Source of the DNA: Alphaproteobacteria bacterium
GTDB taxonomy: Bacteria; Pseudomonadota; Alphaproteobacteria; UBA7887
Assembly (NCBI GenBank): GCA_028289725.1
Contig: JANQOH010000487.1
Coordinates: 1-12,753, forward strand
Length of the DNA stretch: 12,753 bases
Reading direction: 5' to 3'
In this document: positions 1-7,174 of the stretch, piece by piece
Numbering within the stretch: position 1 is the stretch's first letter
How the letters are laid out: each line of letters starts with the position of its first letter
Notes under the pieces: model-generated
What the model was told of the DNA's origin: nothing
What the model saw: the letters and a program-made list of their open reading frames with translations, nothing else
Database searches by the model: none
Position numbers and translations under genes: made by a program

Positions 1-201
1 GTCCATCTGTTCGCAAAGATCGGCCACCCCATCGTCCGTACTGTTTTCGGTGGTCGCGATCCAAATTGCGTCGAGTTTGGTGGAGCGTCGAACGCGTTCG
101 ATCATGTAGCCTAGCAATGGTTTTCCATCAATATCGGCAAGTACCTTGCCCGGCAATCGGCTGGACGTCATGCGCGCTTGAATAATGGCGACGGTGGTCA
201 T
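1..201 (-). CDS. Cytidylyltransferase of the SpsF type, N-terminal 67 residues only (cut by window edge)
   Basis: The gene begins at ATG 201-199, one base after the stop of the methyltransferase gene (TAA, G, ATG), and runs off the left edge, leaving 67 codons. My translation opens with AIIQARMTSSRLPGKVL (residues 5-21) followed by GKPLLGYMIERV. This is the signature N-terminus of the cytidylyltransferase family (the NeuA/SpsF/KdsB fold), where the R-M-x-S-S-R-L-P-G-K loop holds the nucleotide triphosphate. The loop is of the SpsF kind rather than the usual PseF/NeuA kind (ARxGSKxxxxKN). In this operon the likely job is activating the nonulosonate made by the upstream PseI-type synthase to its CMP form in the cytoplasm. 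The family is clear from the visible part. The exact sugar, and any C-terminal fusion domain, cannot be seen here. Confidence 0.88.
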   Translation of the reverse strand, partial: MTTVAIIQARMTSSRLPGKVLADIDGKPLLGYMIERVRRSTKLDAIWIATTENSTDDGVADLCEQMD

Positions 202-202
202 C

Positions 203-1000
203 TTATCGGCGTGTCGCGATCAGCCCCATGACATGTTTTTCGACCACGAAGGCGTCCGCATTCCCAAAATGCGCTTCGACATCCCGCGTCACATCGGTCT
301 CCTTGGCCGGATCGAAAAATGTCGTTTTGCGCCAATAGTCGAGCACCGCCTGAACACTGGGGTAGGACACGGGATTAACGAAGGTCTCGGTTTGAATCTC
401 GGCTTTGTCCCGCAAATACGGCTCGACCTCTTCGGTCATGAACGTGGTCGCGCTCCGCTCCACCAGGGGCGGCAAGGTCATGTATTTGCGGAGCAGGTCA
501 AACAAGCTCTTATTGTTTGGACCCCAAGGCCCGACAATGAGCAGGCTCCCGCCCGGCGCGACTTGGCCAAGCATCTTGTCGAGCAGCGACAAAACGTTCG
601 TCGCGTAATACAAGCCGTAACAACACGAGATCTGATCGAACACGCGATCGCGCAAATCCCTTTCGCCGAGCGCCGTGTCCATGGCGAAGTCGTACAGATC
701 GAGCGTCCCGCGAAAATCCATTTCATCGATGCGCGAGCGCGCCGTGGCAAGCGACTCGGTGGATCGGTCAATACCAACGAGTTCTTCGCACTCAGGCCGC
801 CCCGCATGAGCCACTAATTGATTGCCGGTGCCGCAACACAGGTCCAAAACACGGCGCCCCGGCAAACGGCCGATCAAGTCCCGCACCCAGCCATTGAAAT
901 CCGCGCCCGCGAAACGCTGGTTCGCATCAATGCGCCCGGTGAGATTGCTGCTGGATACCGCCGCCCGATCAAGGCGGGCGTGTTCGGCCGATCTATTCAT
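203..1000 (-). CDS. Class I SAM-dependent methyltransferase
   Basis: A 265-residue protein with the class I motif I, VLDLCCGTGN (residues 51-60), followed about 20 residues later by the acidic loop VGID that binds the SAM ribose. This identifies a Rossmann-fold methyltransferase of the Methyltransf_11/25 kind. A later VAPGGSLLIVGPWG stretch matches the usual post-IV region. I chose ATG 1000-998 because it overlaps the pseI stop as ATGA, the junction type used repeatedly in this operon; an in-frame ATG at 1015 is possible. A GGGA at 1013-1010 could serve as ribosome binding site. Sitting between the nonulosonate synthase and the cytidylyltransferase genes, it probably methylates the sugar or its acyl substituent at O or N. 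The acceptor cannot be read from the sequence. Confidence 0.88.
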   Translation of the reverse strand: MNRSAEHARLDRAAVSSSNLTGRIDANQRFAGADFNGWVRDLIGRLPGRRVLDLCCGTGNQLVAHAGRPECEELVGIDRSTESLATARSRIDEMDFRGTLDLYDFAMDTALGERDLRDRVFDQISCCYGLYYATNVLSLLDKMLGQVAPGGSLLIVGPWGPNNKSLFDLLRKYMTLPPLVERSATTFMTEEVEPYLRDKAEIQTETFVNPVSYPSVQAVLDYWRKTTFFDPAKETDVTRDVEAHFGNADAFVVEKHVMGLIATRR

Positions 1001-2052
1001 CCAATAAATTCCCAAGACATAGGGGTTCCGCGCGTCAAAGGTCGGTTTACGCGCTTTCCGATTAACATGTCATAATATTTAGGCGACAAACCAAATCCCG
1101 GACGAATCGACCTTAGGTTGGTGGGCGTCAATTCGCCGCCTTCCGCCAGGTCTTCGACGATGTAAAGCGAGCGGCGAAATTGGGCGTTGCCTTTTTCGCT
1201 TTCACTCCGCTCATACCGGACGCCGCCGAGCGCGCGCCACGCAATATCGACATTCGAGCACAGCGCGCTCAACTCGTCGGGTTCGAGCGAAAACGCAGCA
1301 TCGGGACCGCCGTCCGAGCGGCGTAGCGTAAAGTGCTTTTCAATCAAAGCCGCACCCAACGTCACGCCGGCGACCGCCGCGCCGATGCCCGGCGTGTGGT
1401 CCGACAAGCCGGTCACCGTCCCGAACGCTTGCGCCAAATGGGGAATCGTCCGCAGGTCCGCGTCCTCAGGCGGCGTCGGATAACCGCTCGTGCAATGGAG
1501 CAAGGCAATGTCGTGCGCCCCCGCGTCGCGCGCAGCCGTAACTGCTTCCGCGATGTCTTCCAAATCCGCCATACCGACCGACATGACCAGCGGCTTTCCG
1601 CTGGCCGCGCAGCGCTGGATCAATGGCAAATCGATCAGCTCGAACGAAGCGATCTTGTAAGCCGGCGCGTTCAAGCGCTCGAGCAAGTCGACAGCCTCGA
1701 AATCGAACGGGCTCGAAAAAACGATCAGGCCGAGTTCTTTGCCTTTGGCAAACAGAGCTTCGTGCCAATCCCATGGCGTGCTGGCTTCTTGGTACAGCGC
1801 ATGCAGCGTACGCCCGTCCCAAAGCCCGCCTTCGATGCGGAAACCCGGACCGTCATGATCGATTGTGATGCCGTCTGCCGTATAGGTTTGCAACTTCACC
1901 GCGTGCGCGCCCGCCTGCCGCGCCGCTTCCATGATCTCGAACGCGCGGTCCAGCGAGCCATTGTGGTTGGCCGACATTTCAGCAATCACGAACGGCGGGT
2001 GGTCCGGACCAATGGCCCGTCCCGCGATACTGATTTCCGGAGTCGCCGTCAT
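997..2052 (-). CDS. pseI: Pseudaminic acid synthase (NeuB family, PseI type)
   Basis: A 351-residue member of the NeuB family, which condenses phosphoenolpyruvate with a six-carbon amino sugar to give a nine-carbon nonulosonic acid. The N-terminal TIM-barrel opens with FVIAEMSANHNGSL (residues 21-34). The AExSANH form is typical of PseI, whereas sialic acid synthases usually read EIGxNHNG. Other family landmarks are KLQTYTAD, FSSPFD, HCTSGYPTP and GLSDHTPG. The C-terminal SAF (antifreeze-like) domain is complete, ending with GFGLSPKYYDMLIGK. Length matches PseI enzymes (about 340-350). ATG 2052 lies 4 bases past the preceding stop (2057). An in-frame ATG at 2067 would add five residues, and the open frame back to 2334 is only overlap with the upstream gene. 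With PseB and PseG present, the substrate is probably 2,4-diacylamido-2,4,6-trideoxy-altrose. Confidence 0.93.
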   Translation of the reverse strand: MTATPEISIAGRAIGPDHPPFVIAEMSANHNGSLDRAFEIMEAARQAGAHAVKLQTYTADGITIDHDGPGFRIEGGLWDGRTLHALYQEASTPWDWHEALFAKGKELGLIVFSSPFDFEAVDLLERLNAPAYKIASFELIDLPLIQRCAASGKPLVMSVGMADLEDIAEAVTAARDAGAHDIALLHCTSGYPTPPEDADLRTIPHLAQAFGTVTGLSDHTPGIGAAVAGVTLGAALIEKHFTLRRSDGGPDAAFSLEPDELSALCSNVDIAWRALGGVRYERSESEKGNAQFRRSLYIVEDLAEGGELTPTNLRSIRPGFGLSPKYYDMLIGKRVNRPLTRGTPMSWEFIG

Positions 2053-2056
2053 CGCA

Positions 2057-3904
2057 TTACGCCGCATACTCGGCGATCGACTGTTCAACCGCATCGGCTG
2101 CGACGCGGCCCGCGACACCGCGATTGGTATCAAGAAAACGTTCAATGAAGTCGCTGCGATCCTCGGCCCGCGCCCGCCACATCCGCTCGATGTCCTCAAT
2201 GGGTTTCGATAGGAAGCTATGTAGCTCTTGCTCGAAATCCGCAGCGCTCGCGTCGAATAGGAACAAGGCTTTTTCCGCGGCCCGTCGGGCTTCGGGCAGC
2301 AGCGGCGATTGTGTCGGGATATCGATAAACACAACCGGGCGGCCCGACATGATGCACCAACTTAATGTGCTCGCGGCCCGCGCCGTGACAATTACGCGGC
2401 TTTGCGCTGCGAGGAAACGGAAATCACCGCGCTTCTCATAGACGGTAAGCCCAGCGCTTTGGCGTGCGCGCTCGATGATGGGATCGCCATCCGCGTAACG
2501 CACGGACGGATAGGGCTTGTACATGACTTTATGCGGCAAACGGCTCAACACGCGATCGATCATGCGCGCTTCGAATTCCGCGATCTTATGATCGGGCTCG
2601 GCGAGATGCAGCAGCGCGTTGCGGCCCCGGTAGAGGCCCGTGCTGACATACCAGATCGGTGGCCCGTCCGTGTGCGTGCCCTTGCCAACCGAATCGCGCA
2701 ATTCGCGCGGCATGCCCACCGAAACGCTGTGTCCGACGCGATAGGACGAGCGATTGCTCAGGTCCGCCGCCGCCTGATTAAAGCAACAAACCAGATCGGA
2801 AGCCGCCGACTCGATGTTCGGCAGGAGCCGTGACACGGGTTCGCAAATTTCCGGGGTCACGCCATGCTGAAACATAATCAGCGGCATGCCCTCGGAGGCA
2901 CAGGCGGCGTGCAGTGCCGCCCCGTGCACCGGCATGATCAAGCTCGAAAGCACCGCCCGCGGATTGCCAGAAGCCGCGCCACGCAGCGCCGCCGCAAACC
3001 TGGCGCGCGCCCCTGCATAGTCTTGCTCCGCCGCTTGTATTTTCGCCGCCAGAAACGGCGCGATGGCTTTAGCCGCGTCACCGGAAAACAAGGGACCTAA
3101 TCGGGCCTCGATTAAACCGGCGAGATCTCGCCGCGGCGTCGCCGTAGCATCCCCGTTCTTGTTTGCTGGCGGCATTGACCGAACCGCATAACCGCGACGC
3201 GCCAAATAGTACGCGCTCTCCTTGAGCAGTTCGTTCTCGCGATGAATAAGAAGCGTACCTTTGCGGCCGCGAAACCCGAACCTGTCGCTCAACGTCTTTT
3301 CCAACCGATAAGCGTGCGACTGCCACGGGTTAAAGAAAACGCGGTCAAGGACGCGCGCGCTTGGCGGGGCCGGTTGAACGATCTTTCTGGCGCTCGGCGC
3401 GGTCGCCACCGTGACGCCCGGAAGTCTTTTTACAAGTTCGGCGGCCAAGCCGTTGAAACGATGATTCAGCATGGCATCGCCATGGTCGACCACGACGAAC
3501 GTCGTGGGACGGTCGGCGGCGATGCGTGCAAGGCACAGCGCGACATAGAGCGCCGGCTGAAATTGCACGGCCGCGGCGGCGCACGCGGCGGCGCGATCCT
3601 GCGCATCCGGATCGCCACCGGCGGCAATTTCGTGATGGATCGCTTCAGCCAAATCGAGTGACAGTTGAAAAACGCCCGCGAGATCTTCACTCGTCGCCGT
3701 CGCGTCGGCCATGCCACAGAGCGCGCGGCCCAACGGTCCCGCGGCGGGCGAAAAAGACATCAGGTCGGCGGGCACATCCGGATAAAACGCCGCAGTGCTG
3801 TCGCAGGCCGCCATGTCGTCGCAAACAACGACGGGGCGCGCCGACACCGCGGACGGCGCGTCCGCCGGATCGATCATCGCGATATCTTGGACGTTAGCGC
3901 TCAA
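2057..3904 (-). CDS. Large GT-B-like protein, candidate nonulosonate or capsule-type sugar transferase
   Basis: A 615-residue cytoplasmic-looking protein without signal peptide or membrane helices. I do not recognise a precise family. The C-terminal half carries features of the capsule/CDP-glycerol-transferase-like GT-B group: LIMFQHGVTPE (residues 343-352), a KPYP motif at 463-466 (compare KPHP/KxHP), and RFLAAQSRVIVTARAASTL (496-514) followed by SGRPVVFID, the usual acceptor-loop-plus-nucleotide-site layout. The N-terminal half (Ala-rich, residues 1-200) has no motif I can name. TTG 3904 is preferred because it overlaps the ACP stop as TTGA, matching other junctions; ATG 3877 is the alternative start. 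Its place directly before pseI suggests it handles the finished CMP-nonulosonate, either as a glycan glycosyltransferase or a protein O-glycosyltransferase. A LIC12162-like transferase is another possibility. The function is inference. Confidence 0.65.
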   Translation of the reverse strand: MSANVQDIAMIDPADAPSAVSARPVVVCDDMAACDSTAAFYPDVPADLMSFSPAAGPLGRALCGMADATATSEDLAGVFQLSLDLAEAIHHEIAAGGDPDAQDRAAACAAAAVQFQPALYVALCLARIAADRPTTFVVVDHGDAMLNHRFNGLAAELVKRLPGVTVATAPSARKIVQPAPPSARVLDRVFFNPWQSHAYRLEKTLSDRFGFRGRKGTLLIHRENELLKESAYYLARRGYAVRSMPPANKNGDATATPRRDLAGLIEARLGPLFSGDAAKAIAPFLAAKIQAAEQDYAGARARFAAALRGAASGNPRAVLSSLIMPVHGAALHAACASEGMPLIMFQHGVTPEICEPVSRLLPNIESAASDLVCCFNQAAADLSNRSSYRVGHSVSVGMPRELRDSVGKGTHTDGPPIWYVSTGLYRGRNALLHLAEPDHKIAEFEARMIDRVLSRLPHKVMYKPYPSVRYADGDPIIERARQSAGLTVYEKRGDFRFLAAQSRVIVTARAASTLSWCIMSGRPVVFIDIPTQSPLLPEARRAAEKALFLFDASAADFEQELHSFLSKPIEDIERMWRARAEDRSDFIERFLDTNRGVAGRVAADAVEQSIAEYAA

Positions 3905-4143
3905 GCCAGCTTTTCCGCCAAGACGTCGCCAATCAAATCGAACGTCAGCATTTCAACTTGGTCTTCGGGCGGGATCGAAAGGTCGAATCGTTCCTCCAAC
4001 GCCGCGACCAGGCGAATGTGGCCGAGCGAATCCCACTCGGACAGCGTATCGGGGCTGGTATCTGCGGTGAAGCTGTCCTGCGGCTTGTCAAACATATCCG
4101 CGAACACTTCCCGCAAGCCTTGATCGATTTCGCCTCGTGTCAT
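3901..4143 (-). CDS. Acyl carrier protein
   Basis: An 80-residue acidic protein with the carrier-protein motif DSLGHIRL at residues 38-45. Ser39 is the expected attachment site for 4'-phosphopantetheine, and the flanking helices (VEMLTFDLIGDVL near the C-terminus) follow the four-helix ACP pattern. Its ATG overlaps the FkbH stop by four bases (ATGA) and its own TGA overlaps the next start (TTGA), so it is tightly coupled to both. A GAGAGG at 4159-4154 may help initiation. The DSLGHIRL form and the FkbH neighbour mark it as a dedicated discrete carrier, distinct from the housekeeping fatty-acid ACP, which usually reads DSLDTVEL. It presumably holds the acyl group that FkbH loads or that the MaoC-SDR protein processes before transfer to the sugar. 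The carrier identity is secure; the acyl group is unknown. Confidence 0.93.
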   Translation of the reverse strand: MTRGEIDQGLREVFADMFDKPQDSFTADTSPDTLSEWDSLGHIRLVAALEERFDLSIPPEDQVEMLTFDLIGDVLAEKLA

Positions 4144-5996
4144 GTCGCGTCAGCCTCTCTGATAATCGTCACGTGGTCCGGGAAACCGAGCGGCGGCAAA
4201 CGCGTGAGATCGCGGGCAAATACACCCTCGCCTTCCGACGGTGCAAAACCGTGGTCCTCATAAAAATTTGCCACCATGCCGTTTTTTCTGCTTGCGCAAT
4301 AACGCCCGATGAGTTGCGCGCGGCCGGCGTCGCGAGCATCCGACTCAAGATCGGCGACGATGGCGCGTTCCACGTTGCGACCCAATACCCGGCAACTCAT
4401 TAGCAGACTGTCGACTTCACGCGTCTTTTCATCACGGTCGGTGGTCACGATGATGCCGATAAGCCCATAATCACCGTAGCGATCCGCCAAGCGCGCGATC
4501 TTGATTTGCCGGTCGGGGTCTTCGCACATCTCCATCACATCGGAGGCCGTATAGCGCTTGGTGGTTAAGTTGAACTGGTTCGTTTTGGCGAATAGCTGCG
4601 CAACGCGATCGACTTCGCCGCTGCGCGGTGGCCGCAAAGTCAAACGAAGGTCGAGCGTCTTCAGAAATCCCTGCGTGTCCGTGCTTTTCGCGAGAGCCGT
4701 TCGCTCCCGCTCCGCGGCGTAGGACTCAGCGCGCAAACGATCCTCATCGGTCAGGTTGGCCACGTAGAACCCGCCCGTTGCCAAGACCTTTTGCGCGAAG
4801 AGGCTTGGGGAGGCGTCTAAATGCACAACCGCCACATCCGGTTCGTAAGTCCGGACTAAGTCACATTCCATGGGATTGTCGTCGACATAGGTCAACGCAT
4901 CGACGCCGACATTGATCTCCTCAGCAATTGCTCGCACATTCCCCGCCTTGTCGTTCCAATCGATTTGGTGCGTGGCGAAATCGTCCCAATCGAGCGGCAT
5001 GTCGGGATGGGCGCGAAATACTTCCTCCGCGTCCGCCCGATTGTTTTTGCTCACCGTGGCCAAGGCCACGCCCGATGCTTTGAGATTTTTCACGAACGCT
5101 TGAAAATCCGCATAAGCATTCCCCGGATAGTCGCCCGCGATCGCAATGCCGTCGACGCCATCTTCACCGACGACGCCGCCCCAGAGCGTATTGTCCAAAT
5201 CAACCGCCAGCACTTTTTGGCGTGGTTTGGTTAGGGCACTGATGAACCCTGTCACGTCACCACTCAGATACGGAAGCGCGCGCGCGGAGAGCGCGGTCTT
5301 GGTGTGGTGCGACTTAACGGGATCAAACCAGCGTGTACGGCCAAAGTCGCAAACAGTTTCCGCATAGTCGAAGATGAAAACATTGGGCAGATCGCGTGCA
5401 ATATCCGAAAGCCGCGCATTCAATTGATCAATCATCCCTTGACGCGATGGCGTCACCCGCCGGTCGAAATAGCGTTCCACGCCACGGTCCGCTGCGACAA
5501 AGGTGCAGAGGATAATCGGCGTCGCGCTACGTGCGCGAAATGCCTTGACCGACTCTGTTATTGCGCCGATCACTTGATCGCCCTCCGCGGCAAGCGCGTC
5601 CGCTGCGGCGAGGTGGCGTCGCGCAAGCAATGGCGCAACATCTTCGAGATGGAGCAGGAGAAACACGGCGTCTGGCTTGAACTCATCGAGCGAACCGGGT
5701 GCCGAAAGAGCCGTAAACCATTGCTGATAAGGAATGGGCTCTAAGAAAAGCCGTCGGCCCGCGAGAAACTCGCTCACCGTTAAATGCGGCGCCAACGGAT
5801 CGATCGTGAACGACGAAAGAAGAGCCACGCGCATTTCAGGGAGCGCAAGACGTTCCGCCATCTCACCCACGCGTTTTGCCGCGAATTGGGTTGCCGCCGT
5901 CCCGGTTGTCTCGGACAAGAAAGCGCGCAAGGCATCGGCGGCGGCCGCGTGGTCGTTACCGGCACAAGCTGCCAAAAAAGCATCGCGTACGGTCAT
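4140..5996 (-). CDS. FkbH-like HAD-IIIC protein with SGNH-like and GNAT-like domains
   Basis: A 618-residue protein with the standard three-part FkbH architecture. The N-terminal SGNH-hydrolase-like region (about residues 55-255) contains LLSSFTIDPL. The HAD phosphatase core (about 262-400) has the nucleophile motif DLDNTLWGG at 266-274, a SKNN motif at 316-319 and the acidic VDDNP motif at 371-375. The C-terminal acyltransferase-like domain (about 445-610) has KTNQFNLTTKRY at 471-482, a strong FkbH hallmark. Some FkbH enzymes dephosphorylate 1,3-bisphosphoglycerate and load a glyceryl group on an ACP. An ACP gene follows directly here (ATGA overlap), supporting a carrier-loading or acyl-transfer role. 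As I recall, glyceryl-loading members have a cysteine inside the HAD motif (DCDNTLW). Here it is leucine, so glyceryl is not assured. The start also overlaps the preceding stop as ATGA. Confidence 0.9.
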   Translation of the reverse strand: MTVRDAFLAACAGNDHAAAADALRAFLSETTGTAATQFAAKRVGEMAERLALPEMRVALLSSFTIDPLAPHLTVSEFLAGRRLFLEPIPYQQWFTALSAPGSLDEFKPDAVFLLLHLEDVAPLLARRHLAAADALAAEGDQVIGAITESVKAFRARSATPIILCTFVAADRGVERYFDRRVTPSRQGMIDQLNARLSDIARDLPNVFIFDYAETVCDFGRTRWFDPVKSHHTKTALSARALPYLSGDVTGFISALTKPRQKVLAVDLDNTLWGGVVGEDGVDGIAIAGDYPGNAYADFQAFVKNLKASGVALATVSKNNRADAEEVFRAHPDMPLDWDDFATHQIDWNDKAGNVRAIAEEINVGVDALTYVDDNPMECDLVRTYEPDVAVVHLDASPSLFAQKVLATGGFYVANLTDEDRLRAESYAAERERTALAKSTDTQGFLKTLDLRLTLRPPRSGEVDRVAQLFAKTNQFNLTTKRYTASDVMEMCEDPDRQIKIARLADRYGDYGLIGIIVTTDRDEKTREVDSLLMSCRVLGRNVERAIVADLESDARDAGRAQLIGRYCASRKNGMVANFYEDHGFAPSEGEGVFARDLTRLPPLGFPDHVTIIREADAT

Positions 5997-7174
5997 GTCA
6001 TGACACCGCCGCCGGACACGGTCAGCACGTGCCCGTTGACATAGGACGCATCGTCGGACGCGAGGAACGCCACCGCGCCGGCCACATCTTCGGGCATTGC
6101 CAGGCGCCGCATCGGGTTCTGTGCCGCCGCGACTTTGCGGGTTCGATCAGGGACACCGGACAAGAGCGCGGTTTCGGTCATGGACGGCGCGACCAAGTTC
6201 GCGCGGATGCCTTGCGGCCCGTAGTCCGCGGCCAAACAACGGATGTAGGCTTCGAGCGCGGTCTTTGCGACGACGTACGGCGCCATACCCGCCGGCGGCG
6301 CACCGAGCGCAAACGTGCTGCCGATGCCGATCACGGTTCCTCGGCCTGCCGCCTTCATGCTTTCGAGACAGGCGGACACCAATGCGTGCGGCCCGGCAAT
6401 TTGCGTCTCGAAATGCCGGGAGAAGCGCGTGAAGTCACCGTCCGCCGCCGCGCCGTAAAGATCGCGGTCACTGGCGTTCAGGATCACCGTATCCACGGGT
6501 CCAAATCTCTGCGAAACCGTATCCGCTAGACCAGCCATCGCCACTGCGTCCGCCGAATCGCAGGACACCGCCATGGCGTGATCGAATTCGCCGCACAGCG
6601 CCTCGGCTTCCTTGAGTGACGACCGTGCCGTGACGGCGATCGCGAAACCGTCTGCAGCCAAACGTCGCGCGATCGCGGCGCCGATACCGCGCGAACCGCC
6701 GGTGACAATCGCCACACGTTGCCGGTCTTCGGCCGCCGCGTCGTGGGCCGGTTCTTCGGCTTCCAGCAGCATGACCTCGCCCGTACCGGTCATGATCTCG
6801 TCACCAAGCTGATTGACCGCGCGGCACGCAAGTTCAAGCGTGCGGGCAGTCGCATTAATCGCCGCAACTTCGACGGAGAGACGCAGGCGGTCGCCGATGA
6901 ATGCCGGTTTGGCAAAACGGAAATTCTGCGACAGCCACAGCGCCCCGCTACCGGGCAAGTCGTTGCCAATGAGGCGCGAGAATAGTGACGCGTATGACAT
7001 GCCATGCGCGACCCGCCGCTTGAACCGTGTGGTCTCGGCATATGCCGCATCGACATGCAGCGGATTTCGGTCGCCGCTATAGTCCGTAAATGACGCCACC
7101 AGCGCGTCATCGACCGTAACTTCGATTTCGGCGCGATCGCCGACCGTCCAATTTTCGAGTTTCGCCTCACCCAT
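5993..7174 (-). CDS. MaoC-type hydratase / SDR ketoreductase fusion
   Basis: A 393-residue two-domain protein. Residues 1-140 form a MaoC-like hotdog domain with the hydratase motif YSGDRNPLHVDAAYAE (32-47; catalytic Asp35 and His40) and AHGM (57-60), as in R-specific enoyl-CoA/ACP hydratases. Residues 152-393 form a FabG-like short-chain reductase with nucleotide site TGGSRGIG (158-165), an Arg in TARSS fitting NADP(H), and YVVAK (catalytic Tyr300, Lys304). Ser286 is 14 rather than the usual 13 residues before Tyr300, and NASD replaces NNAG. The domains together would interconvert 3-oxo-, 3-hydroxy- and 2,3-enoyl thioesters. ATG 7174 is chosen because it overlaps the GNAT stop by 8 bases and precedes the first hotdog strand; the open frame back to 7300 is overlap only. 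With an FkbH protein and ACP next, it probably shapes an acyl group for the sugar. Confidence 0.9.
   Translation of the reverse strand: MGEAKLENWTVGDRAEIEVTVDDALVASFTDYSGDRNPLHVDAAYAETTRFKRRVAHGMSYASLFSRLIGNDLPGSGALWLSQNFRFAKPAFIGDRLRLSVEVAAINATARTLELACRAVNQLGDEIMTGTGEVMLLEAEEPAHDAAAEDRQRVAIVTGGSRGIGAAIARRLAADGFAIAVTARSSLKEAEALCGEFDHAMAVSCDSADAVAMAGLADTVSQRFGPVDTVILNASDRDLYGAAADGDFTRFSRHFETQIAGPHALVSACLESMKAAGRGTVIGIGSTFALGAPPAGMAPYVVAKTALEAYIRCLAADYGPQGIRANLVAPSMTETALLSGVPDRTRKVAAAQNPMRRLAMPEDVAGAVAFLASDDASYVNGHVLTVSGGGVMT

Noticed and set aside
185..817. Plus-strand 210-codon open frame opposite the methyltransferase gene
   Set aside because: The minus strand here encodes a clear SAM methyltransferase. 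The plus frame shows no recognisable motif and is the kind of antisense frame common in GC-rich DNA.
1333..2148. Plus-strand 271-codon open frame opposite pseI
   Set aside because: It is fully antisense to well-conserved PseI sequence and its product is a low-complexity, Arg-rich string without domains.
2053..2334. 94-residue N-terminal extension of the pseI frame
   Set aside because: It overlaps the conserved end of the upstream transferase-like gene, is Arg/Ser-rich and unrelated to PseI. ATG 2052 gives the normal family length.
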